Assembly: GCF_040833995.1 (NCBI RefSeq)
Contig: NZ_CP162137.1
Span: 822,001-886,000 of the forward strand
Origin: Leptospira sp. WS58.C1
Lineage (GTDB): Bacteria; Spirochaetota; Leptospiria; Leptospirales; Leptospiraceae
Length of the DNA stretch: 64,000 nucleotides
Direction: 5' to 3'
Shown: positions 56,219 to 64,000 of the stretch, in pieces
Layout of the letters: every line of letters begins with the position of its first letter
How positions within the stretch are numbered: position 1 is the stretch's first letter
Program-made: the position numbers and the translations under genes
The notes under the pieces: generated by a model
The model's database searches: none
The model's input: the letters and a program-made list of their open reading frames with translations, nothing else
What the model was told of the DNA's origin: nothing

Positions 56219-57196
56219 TCAGAGACGATACAAAAGTCCGCCCCAATAAAATCCGGCTCCAACTGCAGGGGAAAGGATTAAATCACCTTTTTTGACGATC
56301 CCTTTATAATAAAATTCGGATAATGCGATCGGAATGGATGCAGCCGAAGTATTTCCCACTCTTTCAAAATTCAGAAGTATTTTTTCTCTTGGGAATTTTG
56401 TTCTGTTCAGTACATCCTGCACGACTACGTCCGTTCCCGGATGAGGGATGACCCAGTCTATATCTTCCAAGGTTATACCGTTCTTTTTTAATAGATCATC
56501 CATGGATGAAAGTGTAAGATCCGCAGCATTGGTTACAAGTTCCGGATAACTTTTTATATAAAAATTCGGTCCTGGTCCGATCTCAATGATATTGGAAAGA
56601 TCTCCGTCATCCTTTAAGAAGGAATCTATGATCCCGAATTCTGTATTTCCGGTGTATTCCAAAAGAACTCCGGCCGCCGCATCACCTGCTGTGAATTCTC
56701 CATAACCGTTCATTTTGGTTCTGACAGAAAATCTTTCACTGCCGATGACGAGTGCGTTCTTAAATTTACCGCTGCTTAAGAAAGCGGATGCCATTTGTAC
56801 TCCGTGCACAAAGCCGGTACAGGCCGTACATATATCGAATGCCAATGAGTTGGAAGTTCCCGCAAGTTTAGAAGCCTGGGGAGCTAGGTCGGGAAGATAG
56901 AGGCGGTCCGTCCAGTTTGCTAGAATGAATAAGTCCACATCCTCCGCTTTTTTGCCGGCATCTTTCAGGATCATTTTGGAGGTTTCCGCGGCCATGAACT
57001 GGGCGGTCTCTTTTTCATTCGCCCTTCTTCTTTCCGTTACACCTATATTTCCGATGACCGCTTTTTCGGCAGGATGCATTTCAGGATATTTTAATCTAGG
57101 ACGAATTTCTTCGTTGGTAACGATCCTTTCCGGGAGATAATGCCCGATCCCGGTAATTCGAACTCCGTTCGAAACTAGGTTTTTAGAATTCGCCAT
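56219..57196 (-). CDS. 3-oxoacyl-ACP synthase III-like (FabH-family) ketosynthase
   Basis: A 325-residue thiolase-fold enzyme. Cys126 in FDICTACTGFVHG is the nucleophile; VIPHPGTDVV (His) and ERVGNTSAASIPIAL (Asn) complete the triad. The usual HQAN is HPGT, so it belongs to a divergent branch of FabH, perhaps one acting on acyl-CoA in lipid or hydrocarbon synthesis. The C-terminal GAGFYWGGLLYRL is typical. It is on the same strand as the CoA-transferase upstream and the signalling operon downstream (about 130 bp). Precise substrate unknown. Confidence 0.85.
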   Translation of the reverse strand: MANSKNLVSNGVRITGIGHYLPERIVTNEEIRPRLKYPEMHPAEKAVIGNIGVTERRRANEKETAQFMAAETSKMILKDAGKKAEDVDLFILANWTDRLYLPDLAPQASKLAGTSNSLAFDICTACTGFVHGVQMASAFLSSGKFKNALVIGSERFSVRTKMNGYGEFTAGDAAAGVLLEYTGNTEFGIIDSFLKDDGDLSNIIEIGPGPNFYIKSYPELVTNAADLTLSSMDDLLKKNGITLEDIDWVIPHPGTDVVVQDVLNRTKFPREKILLNFERVGNTSAASIPIALSEFYYKGIVKKGDLILSPAVGAGFYWGGLLYRL

Positions 57197-57268
57197 GGAT
57201 CAATACTCCTTTGGTCCATAATAAATTTCCAGTCATAATTCCAATCTTTTGCTTCATCTTTATCATAC

Positions 57269-59125
57269 TTAAGGCAAACGGGTATACACCATAAACTGTT
57301 CCGTATAAATTCTTTCCGGATCCAATTCTCTGAGTGCCGTCAATTCATCCGAATTGATTGCCGGTTCTTGGGCAATGGGAAGGTCCTCGTCAGGAGGAAG
57401 CCAAAGTGTATATCTTAGAACAGCTTCTTCCGGTTCCATCTCGTCGTCGGAGGCGGGAGCAAGCCAGGAGCTCAATTCGAAAGGGTGATCCGAAAAAGGA
57501 GACCTTTGGAATCTACCGTATTGACATACTGCTTCTATCACCCTGTCTCCGGGAGAAGTGATATGTTTTACTTTTCGTACGAAACGGAAACGGTTTGCCT
57601 TCGCTACAACGATGGTATCCGCTGTGGAAACAATATCGTTTGCTCCTCCGGACCCTACTAAAAAGTTCCCCTTTCCATCTAGGACGGAGTTGATATTTCC
57701 GAACCAGTCCACTTCGGCAGCCCCGATCACTCCCAAACAATCGTCAGGTACGATGGTTCCCAATATACTTACTATATCCGAGAGCATAGAACATTGGTGT
57801 GTATGAAGTTGGCTGAAAAGAAACACATCACCCGCAAAAGGTTTCATTCCATAAAATCCGAGCTCTGCGACGATTTTGATATGGATCCCTTCTTTTTCCA
57901 GAAGTTTGGCCGCTGTCCAGGCGGCGATATGTGCGGCTCCAATTCCTGCGAGAATTGTTTTGTATCCTTTTGTTTTGACCTTCTCTATGATTGCCCTTGC
58001 GGCAAGAATGATCATCTGTTCCGAATCATTTACCGTTTTCGGATCTTCCGGAGAGGATAAAGAATGTTCCGGAGGAGTCATTTTTAAACGTCTAAGCCTG
58101 ACTTCTCCCATTAGTTCCAGGTATTCCTCATGACCTCCTACTAGCATTACGTTTTCTTTATACCATTTTTCGGCCTTAGCGGGAATGCCTGCCGCTTTAT
58201 TGGCCTCCATTTGGAATTCGTAATCGTCCAGATAGGATTCCACACCTTCGAATGCCGGGATCTCAGGAAAACCTTGGACTCGCAAGGATTGAGGATGAGC
58301 CCCGAATCTTGCGGGAGCGATCCCTAAAACTTTCGTGCCGGGTATATGCACTAGTTCGGGAGGCAAGGTTCCTCTTGGTACGATCTTTTCCACTGTAGCG
58401 ATCACACCTTTTGTGGCGGCAAGCGCACCCCATGCTCCTTCTCCCCCAGGTTGTGAGAGAACGATATTTCCGTCTTCATCCGCAACTATGCCGTGGACCA
58501 ATGTGATTTCGGGGTAGAGCGGAAGAAGGACCACCATGTCCTTTTCTTTTGTTCCTCTACTTTCGGAATCTAGATGAGGGCTTGCAGCTTCTCCGAAAGG
58601 ATTTCCGTCGGTTGGTTTATGGTATAAGAATGCAGTCTTTCCTAACTTGTCCGTAATTAGGTCAGACCCTACTAAAGAGTTCGAAACAAAGCCCGGAAGT
58701 TTCATGGCCCCTGCCATCAATCTTTGCACCAAGCTAAGAAGGGACCAAAGTTCCAACTCGAATGGTTTTCCTCTCATTAAGTCCTTATATAATCCGTTCG
58801 GACTTGGCTTAGGATAATTATCTCCGGCAAAACCGGTGATCATCTTTTTTACAATGCCGGAAAGAGCGAGACAATGAGCGCTAGAATGAATACCGGCCAC
58901 GCTTACGGTAAACTCGGGATTTGTTCCGTCAAAAACTCTGGAGAGAGAATAGATAAGTGCATTCGGCCTAGACATGGTAGTGGCCAAATGTATGTACATG
59001 CCAGGTTTGACGAATTCCCGTACAAGGGAGTCAGGATCGGAAAGAATCTGAGTAGTCTGATGTTTCGATTCTTGTGGCATTCGTTTATTTTGCAAAAAAG
59101 CCCGGACAAAGAGCTTTTTCACCAA
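57269..59125 (-). CDS. Fused alpha/beta acyl-CoA:acetate/3-ketoacid CoA-transferase
   Basis: A family-I CoA-transferase in which both halves are present in one chain (618 residues; 603 if the ATG at 59080 is used, which would remove a basic N-terminal stretch VKKLFVRAFLQNKR). The first half (about 20-320) has the GMYIHLATTMSRPNAL start and SQPGGEGAWGALAATKGV; the second half (about 370-600) has ILAGIGAAHIAAWTAAKLLE and the SGGANDIVSTADTIVV segment. Such enzymes move CoA between acyl-CoA and free acids. It lies between lipid-type enzymes. No SD is obvious for either start. Confidence 0.82.
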   Translation of the reverse strand: MVKKLFVRAFLQNKRMPQESKHQTTQILSDPDSLVREFVKPGMYIHLATTMSRPNALIYSLSRVFDGTNPEFTVSVAGIHSSAHCLALSGIVKKMITGFAGDNYPKPSPNGLYKDLMRGKPFELELWSLLSLVQRLMAGAMKLPGFVSNSLVGSDLITDKLGKTAFLYHKPTDGNPFGEAASPHLDSESRGTKEKDMVVLLPLYPEITLVHGIVADEDGNIVLSQPGGEGAWGALAATKGVIATVEKIVPRGTLPPELVHIPGTKVLGIAPARFGAHPQSLRVQGFPEIPAFEGVESYLDDYEFQMEANKAAGIPAKAEKWYKENVMLVGGHEEYLELMGEVRLRRLKMTPPEHSLSSPEDPKTVNDSEQMIILAARAIIEKVKTKGYKTILAGIGAAHIAAWTAAKLLEKEGIHIKIVAELGFYGMKPFAGDVFLFSQLHTHQCSMLSDIVSILGTIVPDDCLGVIGAAEVDWFGNINSVLDGKGNFLVGSGGANDIVSTADTIVVAKANRFRFVRKVKHITSPGDRVIEAVCQYGRFQRSPFSDHPFELSSWLAPASDDEMEPEEAVLRYTLWLPPDEDLPIAQEPAINSDELTALRELDPERIYTEQFMVYTRLP

Positions 59126-59409
59126 AGGTTAAATTTTTGACGGAAAAAAGGCCGAATTCATACGAAATATGTGTGAAAATACTGTCAAATCGTGAGCTTA
59201 AATCCACTGATATTTCGCAAAGAAAGACTAACATCGTTTAATGCGAGTGTTTACTAAATAAGAGGGATTAGGCCTCTCTTTTTTACCAGACTTCGGTATA
59301 AAAAATTTCAGAACATCCCTCCAATCCATTCTGATCCAGGTTCCCAGGCTTTAAGATCGGATTTCCAGACTCCGATACTAAGATAGAACCCTTCGAGAAA
59401 AAAAATCAG

Positions 59410-59853
59410 ATGTCTCAATCCACGAATCAAGAGTCTTCTACTTTTAAGACAGAACTTGTTGTCCGCAGATCCGATACCAGGAGCGCCACAGTAGTAGGCG
59501 GACTTTTTGTTTCTCACCTAACCTACGAAACCTTTATCCCGCTTGTGAACGAAGTGTTCGATACTTTCTTAGAAGCGTACTCCTGGTCTAAGGCAAATAT
59601 TGCAGGGGCCAATATCATCATCCCAAAAATGGAAGTGGAATATAAGTCCGAAGCGAAAGCAGGGGACGTCCTGGAATTTTCCGCAGGAGTTTTTAATTTA
59701 GGGAAGAAGTCCTGCGAGTTACATATCTCCGCTTCTCAAAAAGTTTCCAAAGAAGAAGTGGGACTTGCGAAAATTTCTCTAGTCTTTTACGACTATGTTT
59801 CTAAAAAAACCTTGGAGATCCCGTCCGCATTTAGGGCGAAATTCGAAGTATGA
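59410..59853 (+). CDS. Hotdog-fold acyl-CoA thioesterase
   Basis: A 147-residue 4HBT-type hotdog protein. The pattern TELVVRRSDTRSATVVGGLF, a helix containing LVNEVFDTFLEAYSW, then IIIPKMEVEYKSEAKAGDVLEFSAGV with GKKSCELHISASQKV and LAKISLVFYDYVSKK is that of acyl-CoA thioesterases. The catalytic Asp/Glu position is not obvious. Its stop overlaps the start of the next hotdog gene (ATGA at 59850-59853). First gene of a plus-strand operon that includes an SDR enzyme. Confidence 0.85.
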   Translation: MSQSTNQESSTFKTELVVRRSDTRSATVVGGLFVSHLTYETFIPLVNEVFDTFLEAYSWSKANIAGANIIIPKMEVEYKSEAKAGDVLEFSAGVFNLGKKSCELHISASQKVSKEEVGLAKISLVFYDYVSKKTLEIPSAFRAKFEV

Positions 59854-60728
59854 ATTCCAAGGTCCAAACTTCTCAGACGGAAGCCGAGTTTCCTACGGAA
59901 TATTATTTTTCGACGGAGATACCGATCCGTAAGATCGATCTGAGTTTGGACATACACGTTTCTTTCGCAAGCGTTTTGGATCTTGTAATGGAAGCTCACC
60001 TTCAATTCTTCCAATACCTGGGTTATTCCGTAACCGATATACATGGAAATAGTATCATATTCGCGAATGCTTCCATACAATACCAAGGAGAATTATTATA
60101 TAAGGATAAAGTGATTATAGACGTTTCCTTGGATAATTTCGGGGAGAAGTCTTTCGATCTATACTTCCGGCTTTCCAAAAGGAATCGAGCGGAGAAGGTA
60201 TCCCTCGTAAAGATCAGAGTTTTATTCTTCGATTATAAACAAAGAAAAGTAGTTCCTGTCCCTTCCGAATTCAAAAAGAAATTCGATACAGGCAAATACA
60301 TCAAGATGCAAAGTCCAGAGATCGGAAAAGAGATCTCGAGTGCCGTAGGACCCGACGGATTTGTTTTCGGATTTCGTAAATTGGAAGTTTGGAATTTGGC
60401 ACATGTGTTCCTTCTTCATTTATACGAACTTTGTGAAACCTGGAAAGGTAAAGTGGAACCTAGCCTTTTGGAACATATCAGATCCATTTCTTCCTTATTG
60501 CCTGTCAGGATCGCAGGAGCCTGGGGAACCCGGATCCGCGCCGAAAAAGTAAAAAATATCCTAAGAGCGAAAGTACATTTGGAAGAGCTGAGATATCTTC
60601 TGATCTTAGTTGCGGATCTTGGAAAAGTGGATCCTTCTCAAGAACTGGATGATCTTCAGACGATCAATTCTCATCTTAAAAAATATCTGAACAAAGTCAG
60701 GACCGGAGAAACTAGAAAGATCCGATGA
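59850..60728 (+). CDS. Hotdog domain fused to S23-type four-helix bundle
   Basis: A 292-residue fusion. Residues about 10-148 are a hotdog thioesterase-like domain (YYFSTEIPIRKIDLSLDIHV, VTDIHGNSIIFANASIQYQGELLYKDK). Residues about 163-285 match the four-helix-bundle protein family first described in 23S rRNA intervening sequences (S23/IVP): FRKLEVWNLAHVFLLHLYEL, IRSISSLLPVRIAGAWGTR (the SIPSNIAEGFGR position) and LEELRYLLILVADLG. The gene is coupled at both ends by ATGA overlaps to a hotdog gene and an SDR gene. The fusion suggests the helical bundle serves as an oligomerisation or partner-binding part of an acyl enzyme. Not a known standard architecture to me. Confidence 0.8.
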   Translation: MNSKVQTSQTEAEFPTEYYFSTEIPIRKIDLSLDIHVSFASVLDLVMEAHLQFFQYLGYSVTDIHGNSIIFANASIQYQGELLYKDKVIIDVSLDNFGEKSFDLYFRLSKRNRAEKVSLVKIRVLFFDYKQRKVVPVPSEFKKKFDTGKYIKMQSPEIGKEISSAVGPDGFVFGFRKLEVWNLAHVFLLHLYELCETWKGKVEPSLLEHIRSISSLLPVRIAGAWGTRIRAEKVKNILRAKVHLEELRYLLILVADLGKVDPSQELDDLQTINSHLKKYLNKVRTGETRKIR

Positions 60729-61486
60729 AAGATAAGGTCGCATTAGTCACAGGCGGGAACGCAGGGATCGGAAAAGCAATCGTACACGAATTCGTTTCCA
60801 GAGGTGCGAAAGTTCTATTCTGCGGAAGAAGAGAAGAAGAAGGAAAAAAAACGGAAGAAGAAATTTCCAAACTGGGTGGAAAGGTAAAATTCTTTCGATG
60901 CGATGTGTCGGACGATTCTCAAGTAAAAGAATTGGTACAAAAAGTCGAGTCCGAATTCGGAGGCCTGGACTACGCAGTGAATAACGCCGCAGTGGGAGGA
61001 CTCGCTAGCGATCTTCACCAATATCCCGAGAAAGTTTGGGACAAAGTGATCGCAGTGGATTTAAAAGGCACCTGGCTTTGTATGAAACATGAAATAGAAC
61101 TTCTTTTAAAAAGAGGGGGAGGTTCTATCGTTAACGTATCTTCTATCGCGGGGTTAGTCGGTGCAGATTGGAAAGTGGCTCCTTATTCCGCGGCAAAACA
61201 CGGAGTAGTCGGACTTACAAAATCAGCTGCATTAGAATACGCGGAAAAAAAGATCAGAGTGAACGCAGTATGTCCCGGATTTATCCGAACGGAAATGTTG
61301 GAGGGATTATTTCAGTCTTCTTCCGATCCGAAAGAAGCGGAGAAAAAAATCACCAGATTACATCCGGTCAATCGGCTTTCCGAACCGGGAGAAGTCGCTA
61401 AAGCGGCGGTTTGGTTATGTTCCGACGAGGCTTCCTTTATTACCGGTGTGGCGCTTCCGGTGGATGGCGGCTATACTGCAAAGTAA
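60725..61486 (+). CDS. SDR-family oxidoreductase (FabG-like)
   Basis: A 253-residue classical short-chain dehydrogenase/reductase. VTGGNAGIGKAIV binds NAD(P), NNAAVGG is present, NVSSIAGLVG gives the catalytic Ser, YSAAKHGVV the Tyr-Lys pair, and CPGFIRTEM follows. C-terminal LPVDGGYTAK is typical of FabG-like enzymes that reduce 3-oxoacyl groups. Its start overlaps the stop of the hotdog-S23 fusion (ATGA, 60725-60728). With the two hotdog proteins it probably works on acyl-CoA or acyl-ACP. Confidence 0.92.
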   Translation: MKDKVALVTGGNAGIGKAIVHEFVSRGAKVLFCGRREEEGKKTEEEISKLGGKVKFFRCDVSDDSQVKELVQKVESEFGGLDYAVNNAAVGGLASDLHQYPEKVWDKVIAVDLKGTWLCMKHEIELLLKRGGGSIVNVSSIAGLVGADWKVAPYSAAKHGVVGLTKSAALEYAEKKIRVNAVCPGFIRTEMLEGLFQSSSDPKEAEKKITRLHPVNRLSEPGEVAKAAVWLCSDEASFITGVALPVDGGYTAK

Positions 61487-61611
61487 AAAGGAAAGATTTT
61501 TCACAGGAATCCATCAAAATTTCGTTATTTTCTCATCTAGAAAACGTAATCTTTTTTCTTGTAGGAAAGTTTGGATGAGTCAACATTGCGTAATTCCGTT
61601 TCGAAAATTAT

Positions 61612-62376
61612 ATGAAACTCCGGTATTACGCAATTACGGATAAAGGAAACTTTCGTTCTCATAACGAGGATTCTTTTTTAACCGTAGATAGTTTGGTATG
61701 CGGCCAAACTCACGGAGAATCGGAAACAGTCCGAACATTAGACACGGAAGAATCTTCCGGACTTTTTGCATTGGCGGATGGCCTCGGCGGACACGAGGCT
61801 GGGGAGATCGCAAGTCGAGTTGCATTAGAAAAACTTGCATGGATGGAAAAAGCGATCCGTCCTATCGAAGAATTACCTTCCTCCGGCTGGAAAAACCTGA
61901 TCCGAAAAATTAATAACGAAGTAAACGCCTACGGTGAATCCATTGGAAAACCGAAGATGGGGACCACTCTAGTCGGTTGTCTTTTGGGAAGAAGAAAGTC
62001 CTGGATCTTCAACGTAGGCGACAGTCGCCTTTATCATTTTACGAAGAACGGACTTAGCAAGGTAACGGTAGATCATAATATCGGAGAAGAGTTGGGAACC
62101 AGTTACGGAAGAAATCTTTTAACTAGTTGTATCGGCGGCGGAACTAAAAGTATAGAAGTGGATACATTCGACTATTCGGGAAAATTATCTCCGGGAGATT
62201 TTATATTGATCTGCACCGATGGTCTCACGGAAGTCCTGAATATAGACCAGATAGAAAAGATCCTGAGAGAACACGAGGATCTTAGAGAAACCTGCAGGAT
62301 ACTGTCGGAAGAAGCCAACCTCAGACTGACCAGGGACAATCACACGATTGTGATCATCAAGATCGATTCAGTTTGA
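61612..62376 (+). CDS. PP2C-family (PPM) protein Ser/Thr phosphatase
   Basis: A 254-residue soluble phosphatase. Motifs: HNEDSFLTV, ALADGLGGHEAGEIASRVAL (metal ligands), MGTTLVGCLLG, FNVGDSRLYHF and LICTDGLTEVL. Two metal ions and conserved Asp residues are in place, so it should be active on phospho-Ser/Thr proteins. It lies alone, convergent with a second SiaB-type kinase gene, and could reverse that kinase or a Hanks-type kinase. No SD is obvious before ATG 61612. Its stop lies at the left edge of an inverted-repeat element. Confidence 0.9.
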   Translation: MKLRYYAITDKGNFRSHNEDSFLTVDSLVCGQTHGESETVRTLDTEESSGLFALADGLGGHEAGEIASRVALEKLAWMEKAIRPIEELPSSGWKNLIRKINNEVNAYGESIGKPKMGTTLVGCLLGRRKSWIFNVGDSRLYHFTKNGLSKVTVDHNIGEELGTSYGRNLLTSCIGGGTKSIEVDTFDYSGKLSPGDFILICTDGLTEVLNIDQIEKILREHEDLRETCRILSEEANLRLTRDNHTIVIIKIDSV

Positions 62377-62573
62377 TTACATAAATTTAAAAGCTTATTC
62401 CAAGAAATCTTATAAAACAATTTCTTAGAGTGGATTTTTTGCCTGAGAGCGAAGCCAGGATGGCGAAGCGCCCCGGAGGTTTGCACAGGAAGTGCAGGCG
62501 AAGGGGAAGGCAAAAATTCACTCTAAGAAAAATTAAAATGTTTTTACGATACGCTCTTAGATTTATGTAATTC
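62375..62573. repeat. 199-bp element with long inverted termini
   Basis: The left arm (62375-62443) and right arm (62509-62573) are near mirror images. Outer ends GATTACATAAATTTAAAAGC and the complement of GCTCTTAGATTTATGTAATTC match. The inner ends, TTTCTTAGAGTGGATTTTTT and the complement of TTCACTCTAAGAAA, match too. The central 65 bp is GC-rich with GAGCGAAGC and GGCGAAGCGCC. It lies between convergent genes and resembles a MITE or a large stem-loop. No target-site duplication was certain. Confidence 0.6.
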
Positions 62574-62601
62574 TATGTCGGTAATGGCGGCTTCTCAACT
62601 T

Positions 62602-63141
62602 TTAAAGATTGGAAGAATAGGCGCCTTCTAACAGAAATCGGGCGGTCAATCGGAAGAATAGGTCCCCGTTGTCCGCCTCCTCGAATTGGTATACCAAGGG
62701 CATATCCGATTTTCTTGCGATCTCAAAAAATCCTAAACCTGCGCCCTTACTTTTTTCGGGCCTATCGGAACGGATCTGTTCGTTGTATCTTTGTTTGAGT
62801 TCTTCTTGAGAAAGTTTTTTAGTCTCTTCCAATTTACTTTTTAAGAACTCGGCCTGCTCTCGGGATATCGCATTCCCACAATTGAGTTCCCAATTATGCG
62901 CCTTTCTTCTTAATACTAAGATCCCGATCCCGCTTTTTTCGTCCCTTTCTATGGAATAATGAGCAACGTTCTGGGCCATTTCCACGAACACGGTGAGGAT
63001 ACGATTCTTCTTCTTTTCCCCTTCTAACTTTTCCTTTAGAAGATCGTTTAAGGAAGAAATGGTGGTCTCCGAAAAAGGTCCCTTATAAAGGAGAGCGACT
63101 CCGGTCCTTTTAAGAACATTATATTGTTTTGATAATTGCAT
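62602..63141 (-). CDS. Second SiaB-family protein kinase
   Basis: A 179-residue paralogue of the SiaB-type kinase at 50130-50690. N-box VEMAQNVAHYSIER (Glu54, Asn58) and G-box SKGAGLGFFEIARKSDMPLVYQFE are both intact. There is no SiaC gene beside it. Instead it starts seven bases after a FabF-like ketosynthase gene on the same strand, so the two are very probably co-transcribed. Its target may be another SiaC-like protein elsewhere, or something linked to acyl metabolism; the sequence does not say. Confidence 0.88.
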   Translation of the reverse strand: MQLSKQYNVLKRTGVALLYKGPFSETTISSLNDLLKEKLEGEKKKNRILTVFVEMAQNVAHYSIERDEKSGIGILVLRRKAHNWELNCGNAISREQAEFLKSKLEETKKLSQEELKQRYNEQIRSDRPEKSKGAGLGFFEIARKSDMPLVYQFEEADNGDLFFRLTARFLLEGAYSSNL

Positions 63142-63148
63142 ATACCCC

Positions 63149-64000
63149 TCAAAATTCCGGCGCCGCCAAACTTACGAATGAAGATTGGCTTCCGATTGCA
63201 AACGCCATGGAAATCGCATATCTGATTTTCGCCTTTCTGGCTCCTTCTGCGATATGATCGTGATCGCATTCGGGATCCGGATTTTCCAGGTTGATGGTTG
63301 GACAGAGTATCTGATTTTTCAACATAAGAGAAGTTGCAGCTACATTGATAATTCCCGCCGCTCCGAATGTATGACCGAATATAGGTTTAATTGAACCGAC
63401 GGGAGCCCAATGAAATTTGGGCCGACCCTCATAGAGATGACCGATCGCTCGACTCTCCGCTAAATCGTTATTATGCGTGGCGGTTCCATGCCCGCAAAAA
63501 TAATCGATATCTCCCAAACGAAGTCCGCTGATCTTCATGAGATGTCTAAGACCGGTTGTGGCCTTTTTACCGGTTAAGTCCATTCTCATCGCGTGGTCCG
63601 CTTCATTATAACTGTAAGTTCCTAAAACTTCCGAATAGATTTTGGCGCCTCTTTGTAATGCTCTGTCCAATCTTTCCATGACAAGAACGACTGCACCTTC
63701 CCCCAATAAGAACCCGTCTCTGTTCTTATCATAAGGCCGTATCCCTTTTTTGGGATTATCCTTTTCCAAAGACATGACCCGACTCATTGGGTCGGAATAC
63801 ATCATCATTAAAGGTTTGAGAAGAGGAAATTCGTGACCGCCTGCATACATTACTTCCGCTCTACCTTTACGGATCGCCTGGTAACATAAACTGATCGCAT
63901 GATGCCCGCCCACACAAGCTGCGGAAACCGTTGTCACGAAACCTTGGATATTCGCGTTAATTGCGGTTAAGTTCGTAGGATTGGAAGCCATGGAAGTAAG
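63149..64000 (-). CDS. FabF-type 3-oxoacyl-ACP synthase, 3' part (5' end outside window)
   Basis: The frame is open to the right edge, so the N-terminus is missing and the start at 63991 is internal. Conserved motifs are TVSAACVGGHHAI (catalytic Cys), CGHGTATHNNDLAE (first His) and SIKPIFGHTFGAAGIIN (second His). GFLLGEGAVVLVMERLDRA is typical of KAS II/FabF. It elongates acyl-ACP chains, or belongs to a polyketide-like system. The C-terminal residues end in AAPEF. It is followed directly by the second SiaB-type kinase gene. Confidence 0.9.
   Translation of the reverse strand, partial: LTSMASNPTNLTAINANIQGFVTTVSAACVGGHHAISLCYQAIRKGRAEVMYAGGHEFPLLKPLMMMYSDPMSRVMSLEKDNPKKGIRPYDKNRDGFLLGEGAVVLVMERLDRALQRGAKIYSEVLGTYSYNEADHAMRMDLTGKKATTGLRHLMKISGLRLGDIDYFCGHGTATHNNDLAESRAIGHLYEGRPKFHWAPVGSIKPIFGHTFGAAGIINVAATSLMLKNQILCPTINLENPDPECDHDHIAEGARKAKIRYAISMAFAIGSQSSFVSLAAPEF

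Noticed and set aside
59259..59282. Terminator in the divergent gap 59126-59409
   Set aside because: AGAGG/CCTCT with a 7-base loop and a T run is only a 5-bp stem, and it lies upstream of both neighbouring genes, so there is no transcript it would obviously end.
1..64000. CRISPR arrays, tRNA and rRNA genes, phage or transposase genes
   Set aside because: No regularly spaced direct repeats, no tRNA or rRNA signature, no integrase, transposase or structural phage gene was seen on either strand.

Overview
The window looks like a chromosome segment of a spirochaete of the genus Leptospira. The evidence is indirect: many lipoproteins with loose spirochaetal lipoboxes, many TPR proteins of unknown role, a Sia-type phosphosignalling operon, GTG and TTG starts, and no 16S or marker gene to settle it. 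The base composition, by eye in the low to mid 40s % GC, is too high for L. interrogans and would suit the P2 (intermediate) species; that is inference. No tRNA, rRNA, CRISPR array, prophage or transposase gene was seen. The first and last genes are cut by the window edges.

Layout. 1-8 kb: end of a macro-domain protein, two tandem pectinacetylesterase-like lipoproteins on the minus strand, Lon protease, a DegT-type aminotransferase and a small lipoprotein. 8-14 kb: dps behind a promoter whose -10 lies inside a perfect 21-bp palindrome (PerR/Fur-like), a dihaem cytochrome lipoprotein divergent from a membrane-anchored AraC regulator, and a two-domain amidase lipoprotein. 14-21 kb: a GxxExxY protein inside inverted repeats, then ribH-nusB-TPR-HEAT-lipoprotein, where the HEAT gene appears to start at CTG. 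21-28 kb: a cysteine-cluster protein and a degenerate J-domain protein, miaB-lptF/G, a pseudo-receiver protein and mgsA. 28-33.4 kb: a minus-strand metal-uptake-like group (SRPBCC protein, small C/H protein, TonB receptor, Cys-rich lipoprotein, COG0523 GTPase). 33.4-48 kb: TPR and NHL/VWA surface-type proteins, a histone-deacetylase-like enzyme, a DUF4015 glycosidase-like protein, mtnC with an MFS transporter, a lysophospholipase-like hydrolase, an EEP-family phosphatase/nuclease and a glyoxalase-fold protein.

48-56 kb is the most interesting part: a four-gene minus-strand operon encoding a 1791-residue Ser/Thr kinase-AAA ATPase-GAF-SpoIIE phosphatase, a SiaB-type kinase, a SiaC-type phosphoprotein and a GAF-class III adenylate cyclase. 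This resembles the SiaABCD switch of Pseudomonas, with a cAMP cyclase in the position of the diguanylate cyclase SiaD. 56-64 kb carries acyl-metabolism genes (FabH-like synthase, fused CoA-transferase, two hotdog proteins, an SDR and a FabF-like synthase), together with a second SiaB-type kinase and a PP2C phosphatase. One of the hotdog proteins is fused to a four-helix-bundle domain of the 23S-rRNA-intervening-sequence (S23) type.

Several non-coding repeat families lie between genes: about 150-bp units bounded by TGTTGGAATTCCAACA-like palindromes (four good copies), short repeats like those around the GxxExxY gene, and one 199-bp inverted-repeat element at 62.4 kb.
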